From assembly GCA_946481495.1 (NCBI GenBank), contig CAMLNW010000092.1, positions 1 to 9,550 of the forward strand: a DNA stretch of 9,550 nt. Reading direction: 5' to 3'. Below, piece by piece: positions 1 through 5,898 of the stretch. Position numbers and translations under genes: made by a program. This DNA is from an uncultured Actinomycetes bacterium. GTDB taxonomy: Bacteria > Actinomycetota > Thermoleophilia > Solirubrobacterales > Thermoleophilaceae. The stretch's first letter is position 1; every line of letters begins with the position of its first letter. The notes beneath the pieces were generated by a model. That model saw only the letters and a program-made list of their open reading frames with translations, was not told the origin of the DNA and did no database searches.

Positions 1-2
1 AG

Positions 3-410
3 TCCGCGCCGCTGCGCATCCAGAAGGTCTTCGCGGCGGCGAACCGGATCATCAAGAAGCCGTACGTCTATGGCGGCGGGCACAAGCCCTACAGCCAGAT
101 CTGGAAGAAGCTCGACCGCGGCTACGACTGCTCCGGCACCGTCAGCCACGCGCTCTACGGCGGCGGCTTCCTCAAGAGCCCGCTTGACTCCGGCAGCTTC
201 ATGTCCTGGGGCGAGCCCGGCCAGGGCCGCTGGGTCACCGTCTACACGAACCCAGGCCACGCCTACGTCGTGATCGCGGGCCTGCGCCTCGACACCTCCA
301 CCGGCGGCCGCGCCACGCTTCAGGAGACCCGCTCGGGCGACGGGCCGCGCTGGCGCAAGTACAACCGCTCGCCGGCGGGCTTCAAGGCCCGTCACCCCAG
401 CGGCTACTAA
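3..410 (+). CDS. NlpC/P60-like peptidoglycan peptidase, C-terminal part (5' truncated by window edge)
   Basis: The frame is open from the first bases to a TAA stop and shows 135 residues. It has the layout of an NlpC/P60 cysteine peptidase domain: an N-terminal helix with PYVYGGG, then YDCSG with the probable nucleophile Cys (codon 129-131) at the start of the core helix, then PGHAYVVI with the probable catalytic His (codon 258-260) on the next strand. Family members cut peptide cross-links in peptidoglycan and are normally secreted; any signal peptide or upstream domain lies before the window. The chain ends about 50 residues after the His, as expected for a C-terminal catalytic domain. The third polar catalytic residue was not assigned. 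The next gene starts 91 bases downstream and looks functionally unrelated. The family call is fairly safe; the substrate bond is unknown. Confidence 0.8.
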   Translation, partial: SAPLRIQKVFAAANRIIKKPYVYGGGHKPYSQIWKKLDRGYDCSGTVSHALYGGGFLKSPLDSGSFMSWGEPGQGRWVTVYTNPGHAYVVIAGLRLDTSTGGRATLQETRSGDGPRWRKYNRSPAGFKARHPSGY

Positions 411-446
411 GTCCCCGGCCGCCTCTCCCGGGCGTTCGTGCGCCGG

Positions 447-452
447 TATCCT
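447..452 (+). promoter_or_regulatory. Possible -10 box for the acyl-CoA dehydrogenase gene
   Basis: TATCCT fits the TANNNT pattern of actinobacterial -10 boxes and lies in the 91-base gap before the dehydrogenase. It would give a 5' leader of about 43 bases. No convincing -35 was found at normal spacing, so the call is weak. Confidence 0.3.
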
Positions 453-501
453 CCGTGCGGCACTTGACTGACGAATCAACCGACGGGAGCCCCGAGACCC
501 C

Positions 502-1713
502 ATGGCCGTAGCGACCCCAGCCACGATCGACAAGACGGACGAGCAGAAGGCGATCACCGAGATGGTGCGCCAGTTCGCGGACGAGCAGATCCTGCCGAAC
601 GCGGAGAAGTACGACCACGAGGACTCGTTCCCGGAGCCGATCGTCGAGCAGATGAAGGAGCTCGGCCTGTTCGGCACGACGATCCCCGAGGAGTACGGCG
701 GCATGGGGCTCGACCTGACGACCTACGCGATGATCGTCGAGGAGCTCTCGCGCGGCTGGATCTCGATCTCCGGCGTCGTCAACACCCACTTCATCGGCTC
801 CTACCTGCTGATGAAGTTCGGCACCGACGAGCAGAAGCAGAAGTACCTGCCGCAGATGGCGACCGGCGACCTGCGCGCCGCCTTCTCGCTCTCCGAGCCC
901 GAGCTCGGCTCCGACGTCCAGGCGATCAAGACGGCCGCCAAGAAGGACGGCGACGCCTACGTGATCAACGGCCAGAAGATGTGGGTCACCAACGGCCTGC
1001 GCGCCGGCCTCGTCTTCACGCTCGTCAAGACCGACCCCGACGCCGACCCGCGCCACAAGGGCATGACCTGCTTCATCGCCGAGAAGGAGCCGGGCGTCCA
1101 CGAGAACACGGGCGACTACGCCGGCTTCAACGTCCCGCCGCAGCTCAAGAAGATGGGCTACAAGGGCGTCGAGTCGACCGAGCTGGTCTTCGACGGCTAC
1201 CGCTGCCCGGCCGACAACATCCTCGGCGGCGAGGAGGCCGGTCTCAACAAGGGCTTCTCGCAGATGATGGACGCGCTCGAGGTCGGTCGCGTCAACGTCG
1301 CCGCGCGCGGCGTCGGGATCGCCCAGCGCGCGCTCGAGCTCGGCCTGCGCTACTCGCAGGAGCGCAAGACGTTCGGCCGCCCGATCGCCCAGCACCAGGC
1401 GATCCAGTTCAAGCTCGCCGACATGGCGACCCAGGTCGACGCCGCTCGTCTGCTGACGATCCGCGCCGCGCGGCTCAAGGATGCCGGCGAGCGCTCCGAC
1501 CTCGAGGCCGGCATGGCGAAGCTGTTCGCCTCAGAGGCCGGTCGCTTCTGCGTCGAGGAGTCGTTCCGCATCCACGGTGGCTACGGCTACTCGAAGGAGT
1601 ACGAGATCGAGCGCCTCTACCGCGACGCGCCGCTGCTGCTGATCGGCGAGGGCACCTCCGAGATCCAGAAGATGGTGATCGGCAAGAAGCTGCTCGAGCG
1701 CCACAAGATCTAG
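502..1713 (+). CDS. Acyl-CoA dehydrogenase (FAD-dependent)
   Basis: A complete 403-residue protein of normal length for the acyl-CoA dehydrogenase family, which oxidises acyl-CoA thioesters to trans-2-enoyl-CoA with FAD and passes electrons to ETF. The order is an N-terminal helical domain (about 1-125), a beta domain opening with the flavin/substrate motif AFSLSEPELGSD (127-138) and MWVTNG (160-165), and a C-terminal helical domain with ERKTFGRPI and HGGYGYSKEYEIERLYRDA. Glu383 in GEGTSEIQ sits where medium- and short-chain enzymes carry the catalytic base. The ATG is preceded by a weak purine stretch (GGGAG, about 12 bases upstream) and begins a chain that aligns with family N-termini. Chain length and substrate cannot be read from sequence. 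The following SCP2-type gene fits a lipid or acyl-CoA role. A perfect hairpin follows 10 bases after the stop. Confidence 0.93.
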   Translation: MAVATPATIDKTDEQKAITEMVRQFADEQILPNAEKYDHEDSFPEPIVEQMKELGLFGTTIPEEYGGMGLDLTTYAMIVEELSRGWISISGVVNTHFIGSYLLMKFGTDEQKQKYLPQMATGDLRAAFSLSEPELGSDVQAIKTAAKKDGDAYVINGQKMWVTNGLRAGLVFTLVKTDPDADPRHKGMTCFIAEKEPGVHENTGDYAGFNVPPQLKKMGYKGVESTELVFDGYRCPADNILGGEEAGLNKGFSQMMDALEVGRVNVAARGVGIAQRALELGLRYSQERKTFGRPIAQHQAIQFKLADMATQVDAARLLTIRAARLKDAGERSDLEAGMAKLFASEAGRFCVEESFRIHGGYGYSKEYEIERLYRDAPLLLIGEGTSEIQKMVIGKKLLERHKI

Positions 1714-1723
1714 GCGACGCGCG

Positions 1724-1754
1724 GTCGGCCGGAGGCCAGGCGTCTCCGGCCGAC
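1724..1754 (+). terminator. Hairpin terminator candidate after acyl-CoA dehydrogenase
   Basis: The arms GTCGGCCGGAG (1724-1734) and CTCCGGCCGAC (1744-1754) are perfectly complementary over 11 bp around a 9-base loop, starting 10 bases after the stop codon. There is no T-run, as is common for actinobacterial terminators. The downstream arm abuts the -10 box of the next gene, so it could also influence that promoter. Confidence 0.6.
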
Positions 1755-1760
1755 TAGACT
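1755..1760 (+). promoter_or_regulatory. -10 box of a likely leaderless promoter for the SCP2-like gene
   Basis: TAGACT matches TANNNT and ends 7 bases before the GTG start at 1768, so transcription would begin at or next to the start codon. No Shine-Dalgarno sequence is present, which agrees with leaderless translation. No clear -35 is seen; that position falls in the preceding hairpin. Confidence 0.5.
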
Positions 1761-1767
1761 CGATCGG

Positions 1768-2124
1768 GTGTCAGCCACCGATACCAAGGCCCTGATCGCC
1801 GACGCGATCGAGCATCTCGGCGACGAGGTGCCGTCGCTGCGCCAGCTCAAGCTGGTGATCCGGCTCGAGCTGCCGAGTCGTGGCGGCGACGCGCCGATCT
1901 GGCGTGTCGAGGTGCCGGGGCCGAAGGTCGATCGCGACCCCGCCGGCGACGCCCGCCTCGACGTGACCGTCCAGCGCCAGCAGTTCAACGAGCTGGCGCG
2001 CGAAGGCACGCTACGCCAGTGGGCGAAGGCCTACGAGCAGGGTCACGTCAAGGTGACCGGCGACAGCGCGGTCGTGAAGCTGCTCGGAAACGTGATCGAG
2101 CGCCAGCTCGTACGCGCGAAGTAG
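1768..2124 (+). CDS. SCP2 sterol-binding-domain-like lipid carrier protein
   Basis: A small 118-residue protein with the look of a single SCP2 (sterol carrier protein 2-like) domain. The middle strands carry acidic positions (PAGDARLDVTV). They are followed by a helix with FNELAREGT, then the family-typical YEQGHVKVTGDSAVVKLLGNVI, where the 'G-x-(V/I)-K-V-x-G-D' strand precedes the last helix. These domains bind acyl-CoAs, fatty acids or other lipids in a hydrophobic tunnel. Many bacterial members are cytosolic and poorly characterised, and some act as small carriers beside acyl-CoA metabolism genes, matching the dehydrogenase upstream. The GTG start is set by the -10 box 7 bases before it. 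The stop is one base ahead of the next GTG start, suggesting co-transcription with the HAD gene. The ligand is unknown. Confidence 0.72.
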   Translation: MSATDTKALIADAIEHLGDEVPSLRQLKLVIRLELPSRGGDAPIWRVEVPGPKVDRDPAGDARLDVTVQRQQFNELAREGTLRQWAKAYEQGHVKVTGDSAVVKLLGNVIERQLVRAK

Positions 2125-2125
2125 C

Positions 2126-2626
2126 GTGGCGTCAAAGCCGGTCTTGTTCGTCGACGTCGACGGGGTGCTCAGCCTCTTCGGCTTCGATCCCGCCGCCGAT
2201 CTGCCCGGCCCCTTCCACTGGATCGACGGCATCGCCCACTGCATCCCGCCCGAGTCGGGGCCCCGGCTCGTTCGCCTCGCCGACAGCTTCGAGCTCGTTT
2301 GGGCGACCGGCTGGGAGGAGAAGGCGAACGAGTACCTGCCGGGGATCCTCGATCTGCCGTTTCGCGATCTGCCTTGCCTGACCTTCGACGGCCGCGCTCG
2401 CTTCGGCAGCTCGCACTGGAAGATCGACGTGATCGACGAGTACGCGGGCAATCGGCCTGCCGCTTGGATTGACGACAACATGGGCGACTCCGTCTTGCTC
2501 TGGCAGCGGGGCCGTAAGGCGCCGACGCTGCTGGTCGAGACCAAGCCGGCGACGGGCATCACCGACGAGCACGTCGAGGAGCTGCTCGCCTGGGCGCGGC
2601 AGCAGGACGGCGCCGCGCCGGGCTAG
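2126..2626 (+). CDS. HAD-fold hydrolase-like protein of unknown substrate
   Basis: A 166-residue cytosolic protein with all four haloacid-dehalogenase motifs in order. FVDVDGVL holds Asp10 (nucleophile) and Asp12 (acid/base); WATGW holds Thr61; HWKID holds Lys99; WIDDN holds Asp116/Asp117 for Mg2+. The chain is short and has only a small insert between motifs I and II, so it is a minimal HAD phosphatase-type domain. Such stand-alone proteins are usually labelled 'HAD domain-containing' or secreted-acid-phosphatase-like, and no substrate can be assigned. The GTG start lies one base after the SCP2 gene stop, with no evident Shine-Dalgarno, so it probably relies on translational coupling. The C-terminus converges on pabC: both stop codons use the same CTAG. 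Confidence 0.75.
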   Translation: MASKPVLFVDVDGVLSLFGFDPAADLPGPFHWIDGIAHCIPPESGPRLVRLADSFELVWATGWEEKANEYLPGILDLPFRDLPCLTFDGRARFGSSHWKIDVIDEYAGNRPAAWIDDNMGDSVLLWQRGRKAPTLLVETKPATGITDEHVEELLAWARQQDGAAPG

Positions 2627-2635
2627 ATCGCGCGG
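2613..2635. terminator. Inverted repeat centred on the shared convergent stop codons
   Basis: CCGCGC (2613-2618) and GCGCGG (2630-2635) form a 6 bp inverted repeat whose centre (2624) falls on the CTAG that ends both the HAD gene and pabC. It could act as a bidirectional terminator. The stem is short, there is no T-run, and the GC-rich background makes chance repeats common. Confidence 0.3.
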
Positions 2636-3396
2636 TCGCCGCTCGGCGCCGGCGCGTGTTCGCCAAGCCAGCGCCGGCGCAACTCGGCCGCGATCGTCGT
2701 GGCCAGCCCGGGAGCTCCGTCGCCGACCGCCGCTCCGTCGATCGACCGCACCGGCTCGACGCCGCGCACCGACCCGGTCAGGAACACCTCGTGCGCGGCG
2801 GCGAGATCGTCACGCGTGAGTGGGATCTCGGCGACCTCTGTACTGCTGGCGCGCGCCAGCTCGATCGCCAGCGCGCGAGCGACTCCGGGCAGGATGCGGC
2901 CATCGGCCGGTGGCGTCGCCAGCGAGCCGTCGGCGCGCACGGCGAAGACGTTGGCGCGCGAGGTCTCGAGCACCGCGCCGTCGCCGTCGACGAGCAACGG
3001 CGCCGCCGGCGCGCTGTCGGACTCGAGCGCCTCGAGCAGGCGGCGGTCGGCCCACTTGTGCCCGCCTCGCCAGTCCTCGACGACCTGGCTGCGCAGCTCC
3101 GGGCCGCGGTCGCGCGGCGGGAACACGATCGCCGGGTCGATCGCGACTGCCTTGACGGCGAGCGCGATCGCGCCGCCCTCCAAACGCGCGTCGAGACGCA
3201 GACGGCCGCGCTCCAAGCCGCGCGCCCCGTCACGGATTAGCTCTTCGGCAGCGGCCGGCAGCGGCTCGTCGTAGAGCCGCTCGACGCTCGCACGCAGACG
3301 CTCCAGGTGCGCCGTGAGCTCGACCGGACCGCCGTCGACGACGAGCAGCGTCTCGAAAACTCCATGCGACTGGTTGGGATTTGCCGGTTGGGTCAT
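2623..3396 (-). CDS. pabC: Aminodeoxychorismate lyase-like class IV PLP enzyme
   Basis: A 257-residue class IV aminotransferase-fold protein. HGVFETLLVVDG lies near the N-terminus. Lys114 in GGHKWADR is the likely PLP Schiff-base lysine. VLETSRANVF (Glu144) contacts the cofactor ring, TPPADGRILPGVAR is the cofactor phosphate-side loop, and EVFLTGSVRGVEPV is the C-terminal substrate loop. PabC converts 4-amino-4-deoxychorismate to 4-aminobenzoate and pyruvate; the related D-amino-acid and branched-chain aminotransferases share this fold. I prefer PabC because a fused PabA-PabB is encoded 2.5 kb away and because the FETL and GRILPG motifs are typical of PabC. The ATG lies 9 bases from a minus-strand -10 box, so the mRNA is leaderless or nearly so. 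It is divergent from the pabAB operon and overlaps the HAD gene by 4 bases at the 3' end. Confidence 0.8.
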   Translation of the reverse strand: MTQPANPNQSHGVFETLLVVDGGPVELTAHLERLRASVERLYDEPLPAAAEELIRDGARGLERGRLRLDARLEGGAIALAVKAVAIDPAIVFPPRDRGPELRSQVVEDWRGGHKWADRRLLEALESDSAPAAPLLVDGDGAVLETSRANVFAVRADGSLATPPADGRILPGVARALAIELARASSTEVAEIPLTRDDLAAAHEVFLTGSVRGVEPVRSIDGAAVGDGAPGLATTIAAELRRRWLGEHAPAPSGDRAI

Positions 3397-3405
3397 TTTG
3401 GGCGG

Positions 3406-3411
3406 ATCGTA
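3406..3411 (-). promoter_or_regulatory. -10 box of pabC (leaderless or nearly so)
   Basis: On the minus strand this reads TACGAT, a match to TANNNT, ending 9 bases before the pabC ATG. Transcription would start within a few bases of the start codon, and no Shine-Dalgarno is present. A -35 at 16-18 bases is not convincing. Confidence 0.5.
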
Positions 3412-3420
3412 ACCCGCACT

Positions 3421-3440
3421 CGGATGCGCAATCGCGTCCG
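3421..3440. promoter_or_regulatory. Near-palindrome between divergent promoters, candidate operator
   Basis: CGGATGCG and CGCGTCCG form 8 bp arms with one T/G mismatch around the loop CAAT (3429-3432). The element sits between the minus-strand box at 3406-3411 and the plus-strand box at 3442-3447, where a regulator could act on both. It contains the ATG at 3424, so it would be purely regulatory only if the acyltransferase starts further downstream. Confidence 0.35.
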
Positions 3441-4137
3441 GTACGTTTGCCTCAGGTTGCGTTCACTGGTTTACAAGGTGCGCCGCAGCGTCCGCACGGA
3501 GGGCGTCGGCGGGACGGTCAAGAGCTTGCCACGGCGCGCATGGAGCCGGATCCACGCGCGGCTTCAGCTGATCGTCTTGCTCAAGGACCTCGACGAGGTC
3601 GCGGCGCCGCCGCCCGAGGCTGCGCGGCTGCGCTTCGAGGTGCTCGAGCCCAGGCACCTGCAGGGGCTCGCCGAGCTCAACCGCGAGCGCGGCCTGACCG
3701 AGACCGACGCGCGTTTTGCCGCCGACGTAGAAGCGGGCTACCGTGGCTATGTGGCATATGCCGACGACCGTCTCGTGGCCTTCTACTGGTGGGTCGACGG
3801 GAACGCGCCGCCACCGCCCTCGCGCGCCAGCATCGGCGCTGCGATCGACGAGCTCGGACTCGAGATCGAGATGGGGCAGGGCGATGTCTACGGTGCCGAC
3901 CTCTACGTCGGCGAGCGCGACCGCGCCGGTCGCACCGCCCAGCTCTTCCTCGACCTCGTCGAGTTTGACCTGCGCGAACGCGGTTACAAACGCATCTGGG
4001 GGTATGTGCACGAGACGAACCGACTGGGCCGATGGACCTACAGCTTGCGCGGCTACAAGCCGATGTGGAGGGTCGTGCAGGTACGCGACCCGCTGCGCAA
4101 GAGGAGCTGGACCGAACCGCTAGCCAAGGAGCAGTGA
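3424..4137 (+). CDS. GNAT-like acyltransferase, first gene of the operon
   Basis: From the ATG at 3424 the protein has 237 residues. A basic N-terminal stretch (about 1-45, many Arg/Lys) precedes a domain with GNAT-fold signs. These are FEVLEPRHLQGLAEL at the start, a strand GYVAYADDRLVAFYWW, then ADLYVGERDRAGRTAQ (about 158-173) at the acyl-CoA pyrophosphate loop position, a helix LFLDLVEFDLRERGY, and VHETNRLGRWTYSLRGYKP, the usual 'N...Y...GF' end. It would move an acyl group from CoA, or possibly from the neighbouring carrier protein, to an amine or hydroxyl; the acceptor is unknown. The start is uncertain: upstream ATGs at 3307 and 3364 lie inside pabC, codons at 3424-3477 are unusually A/T-rich at third positions, and GTG 3478 begins typical codon use. 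It ends 7 bases before the ACP gene. Confidence 0.65.
   Translation: MRNRVRYVCLRLRSLVYKVRRSVRTEGVGGTVKSLPRRAWSRIHARLQLIVLLKDLDEVAAPPPEAARLRFEVLEPRHLQGLAELNRERGLTETDARFAADVEAGYRGYVAYADDRLVAFYWWVDGNAPPPPSRASIGAAIDELGLEIEMGQGDVYGADLYVGERDRAGRTAQLFLDLVEFDLRERGYKRIWGYVHETNRLGRWTYSLRGYKPMWRVVQVRDPLRKRSWTEPLAKEQ
3442..3447 (+). promoter_or_regulatory. Possible -10 box for the acyltransferase-ACP-ligase-pabAB-A-domain operon
   Basis: TACGTT fits TANNNT and faces the pabC box across the near-palindrome. If used, transcription starts near 3454, and the first gene would begin at TTG 3457 or GTG 3478 instead of ATG 3424. There is no clear -35. Confidence 0.35.
4126..4131 (+). promoter_or_regulatory. Ribosome binding site of the acyl carrier protein gene
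   Basis: AAGGAG is a strong Shine-Dalgarno sequence lying in the last codons of the acyltransferase, 13 bases before the GTG at 4145. The spacing is somewhat long, but no better start lies nearby. Confidence 0.45.
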
Positions 4138-4144
4138 CCACCAC

Positions 4145-4387
4145 GTGAGCGTCGTAGACGATCTCGAGCAGTTCATATTGGAGATCACCCAGGGGTCGGG
4201 CGTGACCGCGGTCGCGCCCGACGACGACCTGCTCGCCCAGGGGGTCATCGACTCACACGGCCTGATGGAGCTGGTCGGCTTCATCGAGCAGCGCTATGGC
4301 ATCTCGGTCTCCGACGACGACCTGCTGCCGGAGAACTTCCAGTCGCTGTCGCACATCGCGGCGTTCGTCGAGCGAAAGCGCGGCTGA
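4145..4387 (+). CDS. Acyl/aminoacyl carrier protein (discrete)
   Basis: An acidic 80-residue protein of carrier-protein size. The loop DDDLLAQGVIDSHGLMELV carries Ser37, the expected 4'-phosphopantetheine site at the start of helix 2. It is followed by FIEQRYGISVSDDDLLPENFQSLSHIAAFV, the usual helix 3 and helix 4 pattern. Instead of the common Asp-Ser-Leu the motif reads Asp-Ser-His. The short free-standing form and Gly-Val-Ile-Asp-Ser resemble stand-alone carriers in NRPS-like and DltC-type systems more than the housekeeping fatty-acid ACP, which normally sits among fab genes. It probably holds a substrate loaded by the ligase encoded next (1-base overlap, TGATG) and/or by the A-domain enzyme at the operon end. 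It needs a phosphopantetheinyl transferase, which is not encoded here. Confidence 0.85.
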   Translation: MSVVDDLEQFILEITQGSGVTAVAPDDDLLAQGVIDSHGLMELVGFIEQRYGISVSDDDLLPENFQSLSHIAAFVERKRG

Positions 4388-5892
4388 TGGCGGGCAAGCT
4401 GATGATGGAGCTGCTCTACGGGCATGCCGAGCAGCGGCCGGAGCAGATCGCGATCGTCTACGCCGACGAGCGGATCGCCTACGGCGAGCTGGTCGAGCGG
4501 ATCGAGCGGCTCGCCGCCGGTTTCGCCGACCTTGGCATCGCGCCCGGCGACAGCGTTGGCCTGCTGATGCGCGACGACCCCTGGTTCGTCACGACCTTCC
4601 ACGCCGTCACCGCGCTCGGCGCGAGCGTCGTGCCGGTCAACCCTGCCTTCAAGCAGGACGAGATCGAGTTCTGCTTCCGCAGCGCGAACGTGCGCGCGAT
4701 GGTCGCCGACGAGCGCGGCGCCGGCGTCTGCGAGCGGATCGCCGCTGGCTTCGACAGTCAGGTCGACGTGATCGTGAGCAGTGCCGGTCACGGCCAGGCG
4801 CTGACGCTCGACGCGCTCAGCGAGCGCGCGGCACCGCAGCGGCTCGCCCCACGCGATCCCGACGAGGTCTACGTCTGCCAGTTCTCCTCTGGCTCGACCG
4901 GGCGCCCAAAGCGCGTTCCGCGCACCCAGGGCCAGTGTGCTGCCGAGGCCGTGCTGTGGGGCGAGCACGGCCTGTCGCCCGACGACCGGATCTTCGCCGC
5001 GATCCCGCTCTTCCACACCTATGGCATGGGCGCCTGCCTGTTCGCGCCGGCGCTTAGCGGCGCGACGCTGGTGATCCTCGAGGAGCCGAACCCGTTCCTG
5101 CTCAAGCGCCACCGCGCGCTCGAGCTGCTCGAGCGTGAGCAGGTCACCTTCTTCCCGGGCGTCCCGCTCAACTTCCGCCTGCTCGCCGACGCGCCGGCGA
5201 CCGCCGATCTGTCGTCGGTCCGCATCTGCACCTCGGCCGGCACGGCGCTGCCGCGCGACACCTTCGAGGCTTTCGGCCAGCGCTTCGGCGTGCTCGTGCG
5301 CCAGCTCTATGGGACGACCGAGACCGGGATCATGAGCACCAACCTCAGCGACGACCCGATCGGCACCTTCGAGTCGGTCGGCGCGCCGCTCGGCGACGTC
5401 CGCTTCGAGATCGTCGACGACGATGGCGAGGCGCTGCCGGTCGGCCAGAACGGCGAGATCGCCGTGTCGAGCCCGGCGATGACCAGCGGCTACGCCGACC
5501 TGCCCGAGATCAACCGCGAGGCCTTCCGCGACGGCCGCTTCCTGACCGGCGACCTCGGCTCGCTCGACGATGCGGGCCGGCTCTCGATCACGGGCCGCAA
5601 GAAGCTGCTGATCGAGGTAGGTGGCTACAAGGTCGACCCGATCGAGGTCGAGGACGTACTCGCCACACACGAGAAGGTCGAGGACGTTGTGGTGGTCGGC
5701 ATCGCCGGCGCTAAGCCGGGTGAGGAGACCGTCAAGGCGGTCGTCGTCGCCAACGACGGCTGCGAGCAGCGCGAGCTGATCGAGTTCTGCCGCGAGCGGC
5801 TGGCCAACTACAAGGTGCCGCGCGAGCTCGAGTTCCGCGATGAGATCCCGAAGAGCCCACTCGGGAAGGTCCTGCGCAAGTACCTCATGTGA
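4387..5892 (+). CDS. Class I adenylate-forming acyl-CoA/acyl-ACP ligase
   Basis: A complete 501-residue ANL-superfamily enzyme. It has the ATP loop FSSGSTGRPK (166-175), FFPGVP before the substrate pocket, YGTTETG (308-314), the adenine/ribose motif TGDL (387-390), the hinge GRKKLLIEVGGYKV (403-416) and the C-terminal catalytic Lys494 in SPLGKVLRK. It activates a carboxylic acid as the acyl-AMP and transfers it to CoA or a phosphopantetheine arm. Overlap with the upstream ACP gene (TGATG) strongly suggests that carrier as acceptor. It lacks the bulky N-terminal region of acetyl-CoA synthetases and looks more like aryl/medium-chain acid ligases. With pabAB next, 4-aminobenzoate is an attractive but unproven substrate. 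No clear Shine-Dalgarno is present, so translation is probably coupled. Confidence 0.88.
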   Translation: MAGKLMMELLYGHAEQRPEQIAIVYADERIAYGELVERIERLAAGFADLGIAPGDSVGLLMRDDPWFVTTFHAVTALGASVVPVNPAFKQDEIEFCFRSANVRAMVADERGAGVCERIAAGFDSQVDVIVSSAGHGQALTLDALSERAAPQRLAPRDPDEVYVCQFSSGSTGRPKRVPRTQGQCAAEAVLWGEHGLSPDDRIFAAIPLFHTYGMGACLFAPALSGATLVILEEPNPFLLKRHRALELLEREQVTFFPGVPLNFRLLADAPATADLSSVRICTSAGTALPRDTFEAFGQRFGVLVRQLYGTTETGIMSTNLSDDPIGTFESVGAPLGDVRFEIVDDDGEALPVGQNGEIAVSSPAMTSGYADLPEINREAFRDGRFLTGDLGSLDDAGRLSITGRKKLLIEVGGYKVDPIEVEDVLATHEKVEDVVVVGIAGAKPGEETVKAVVVANDGCEQRELIEFCRERLANYKVPRELEFRDEIPKSPLGKVLRKYLM

Positions 5893-5895
5893 GGA
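5891..5895 (+). promoter_or_regulatory. Ribosome binding site of pabAB
   Basis: GAGGA overlaps the ligase stop codon and lies 3 bases before the GTG at 5899. Spacing is tight, but it supports this start, which begins directly at the first strand of the amidotransferase domain (MKTLLIDNYDSF). Confidence 0.45.
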
Positions 5896-5898
5896 ACC

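Noticed and set aside
414..432. Short hairpin CCCGG/CCGGG after the NlpC/P60 gene as a terminator
   Set aside because: Only 5 bp with a 9-base loop and no T-run; expected often by chance in such GC-rich DNA.
464..469. TTGACT as a -35 box for the acyl-CoA dehydrogenase
   Set aside because: No TANNNT hexamer occurs 16-19 bases downstream.
382..1395. 337-residue minus-strand open frame
   Set aside because: Complement of the acyl-CoA dehydrogenase gene with shadow-type composition and no domain motif.
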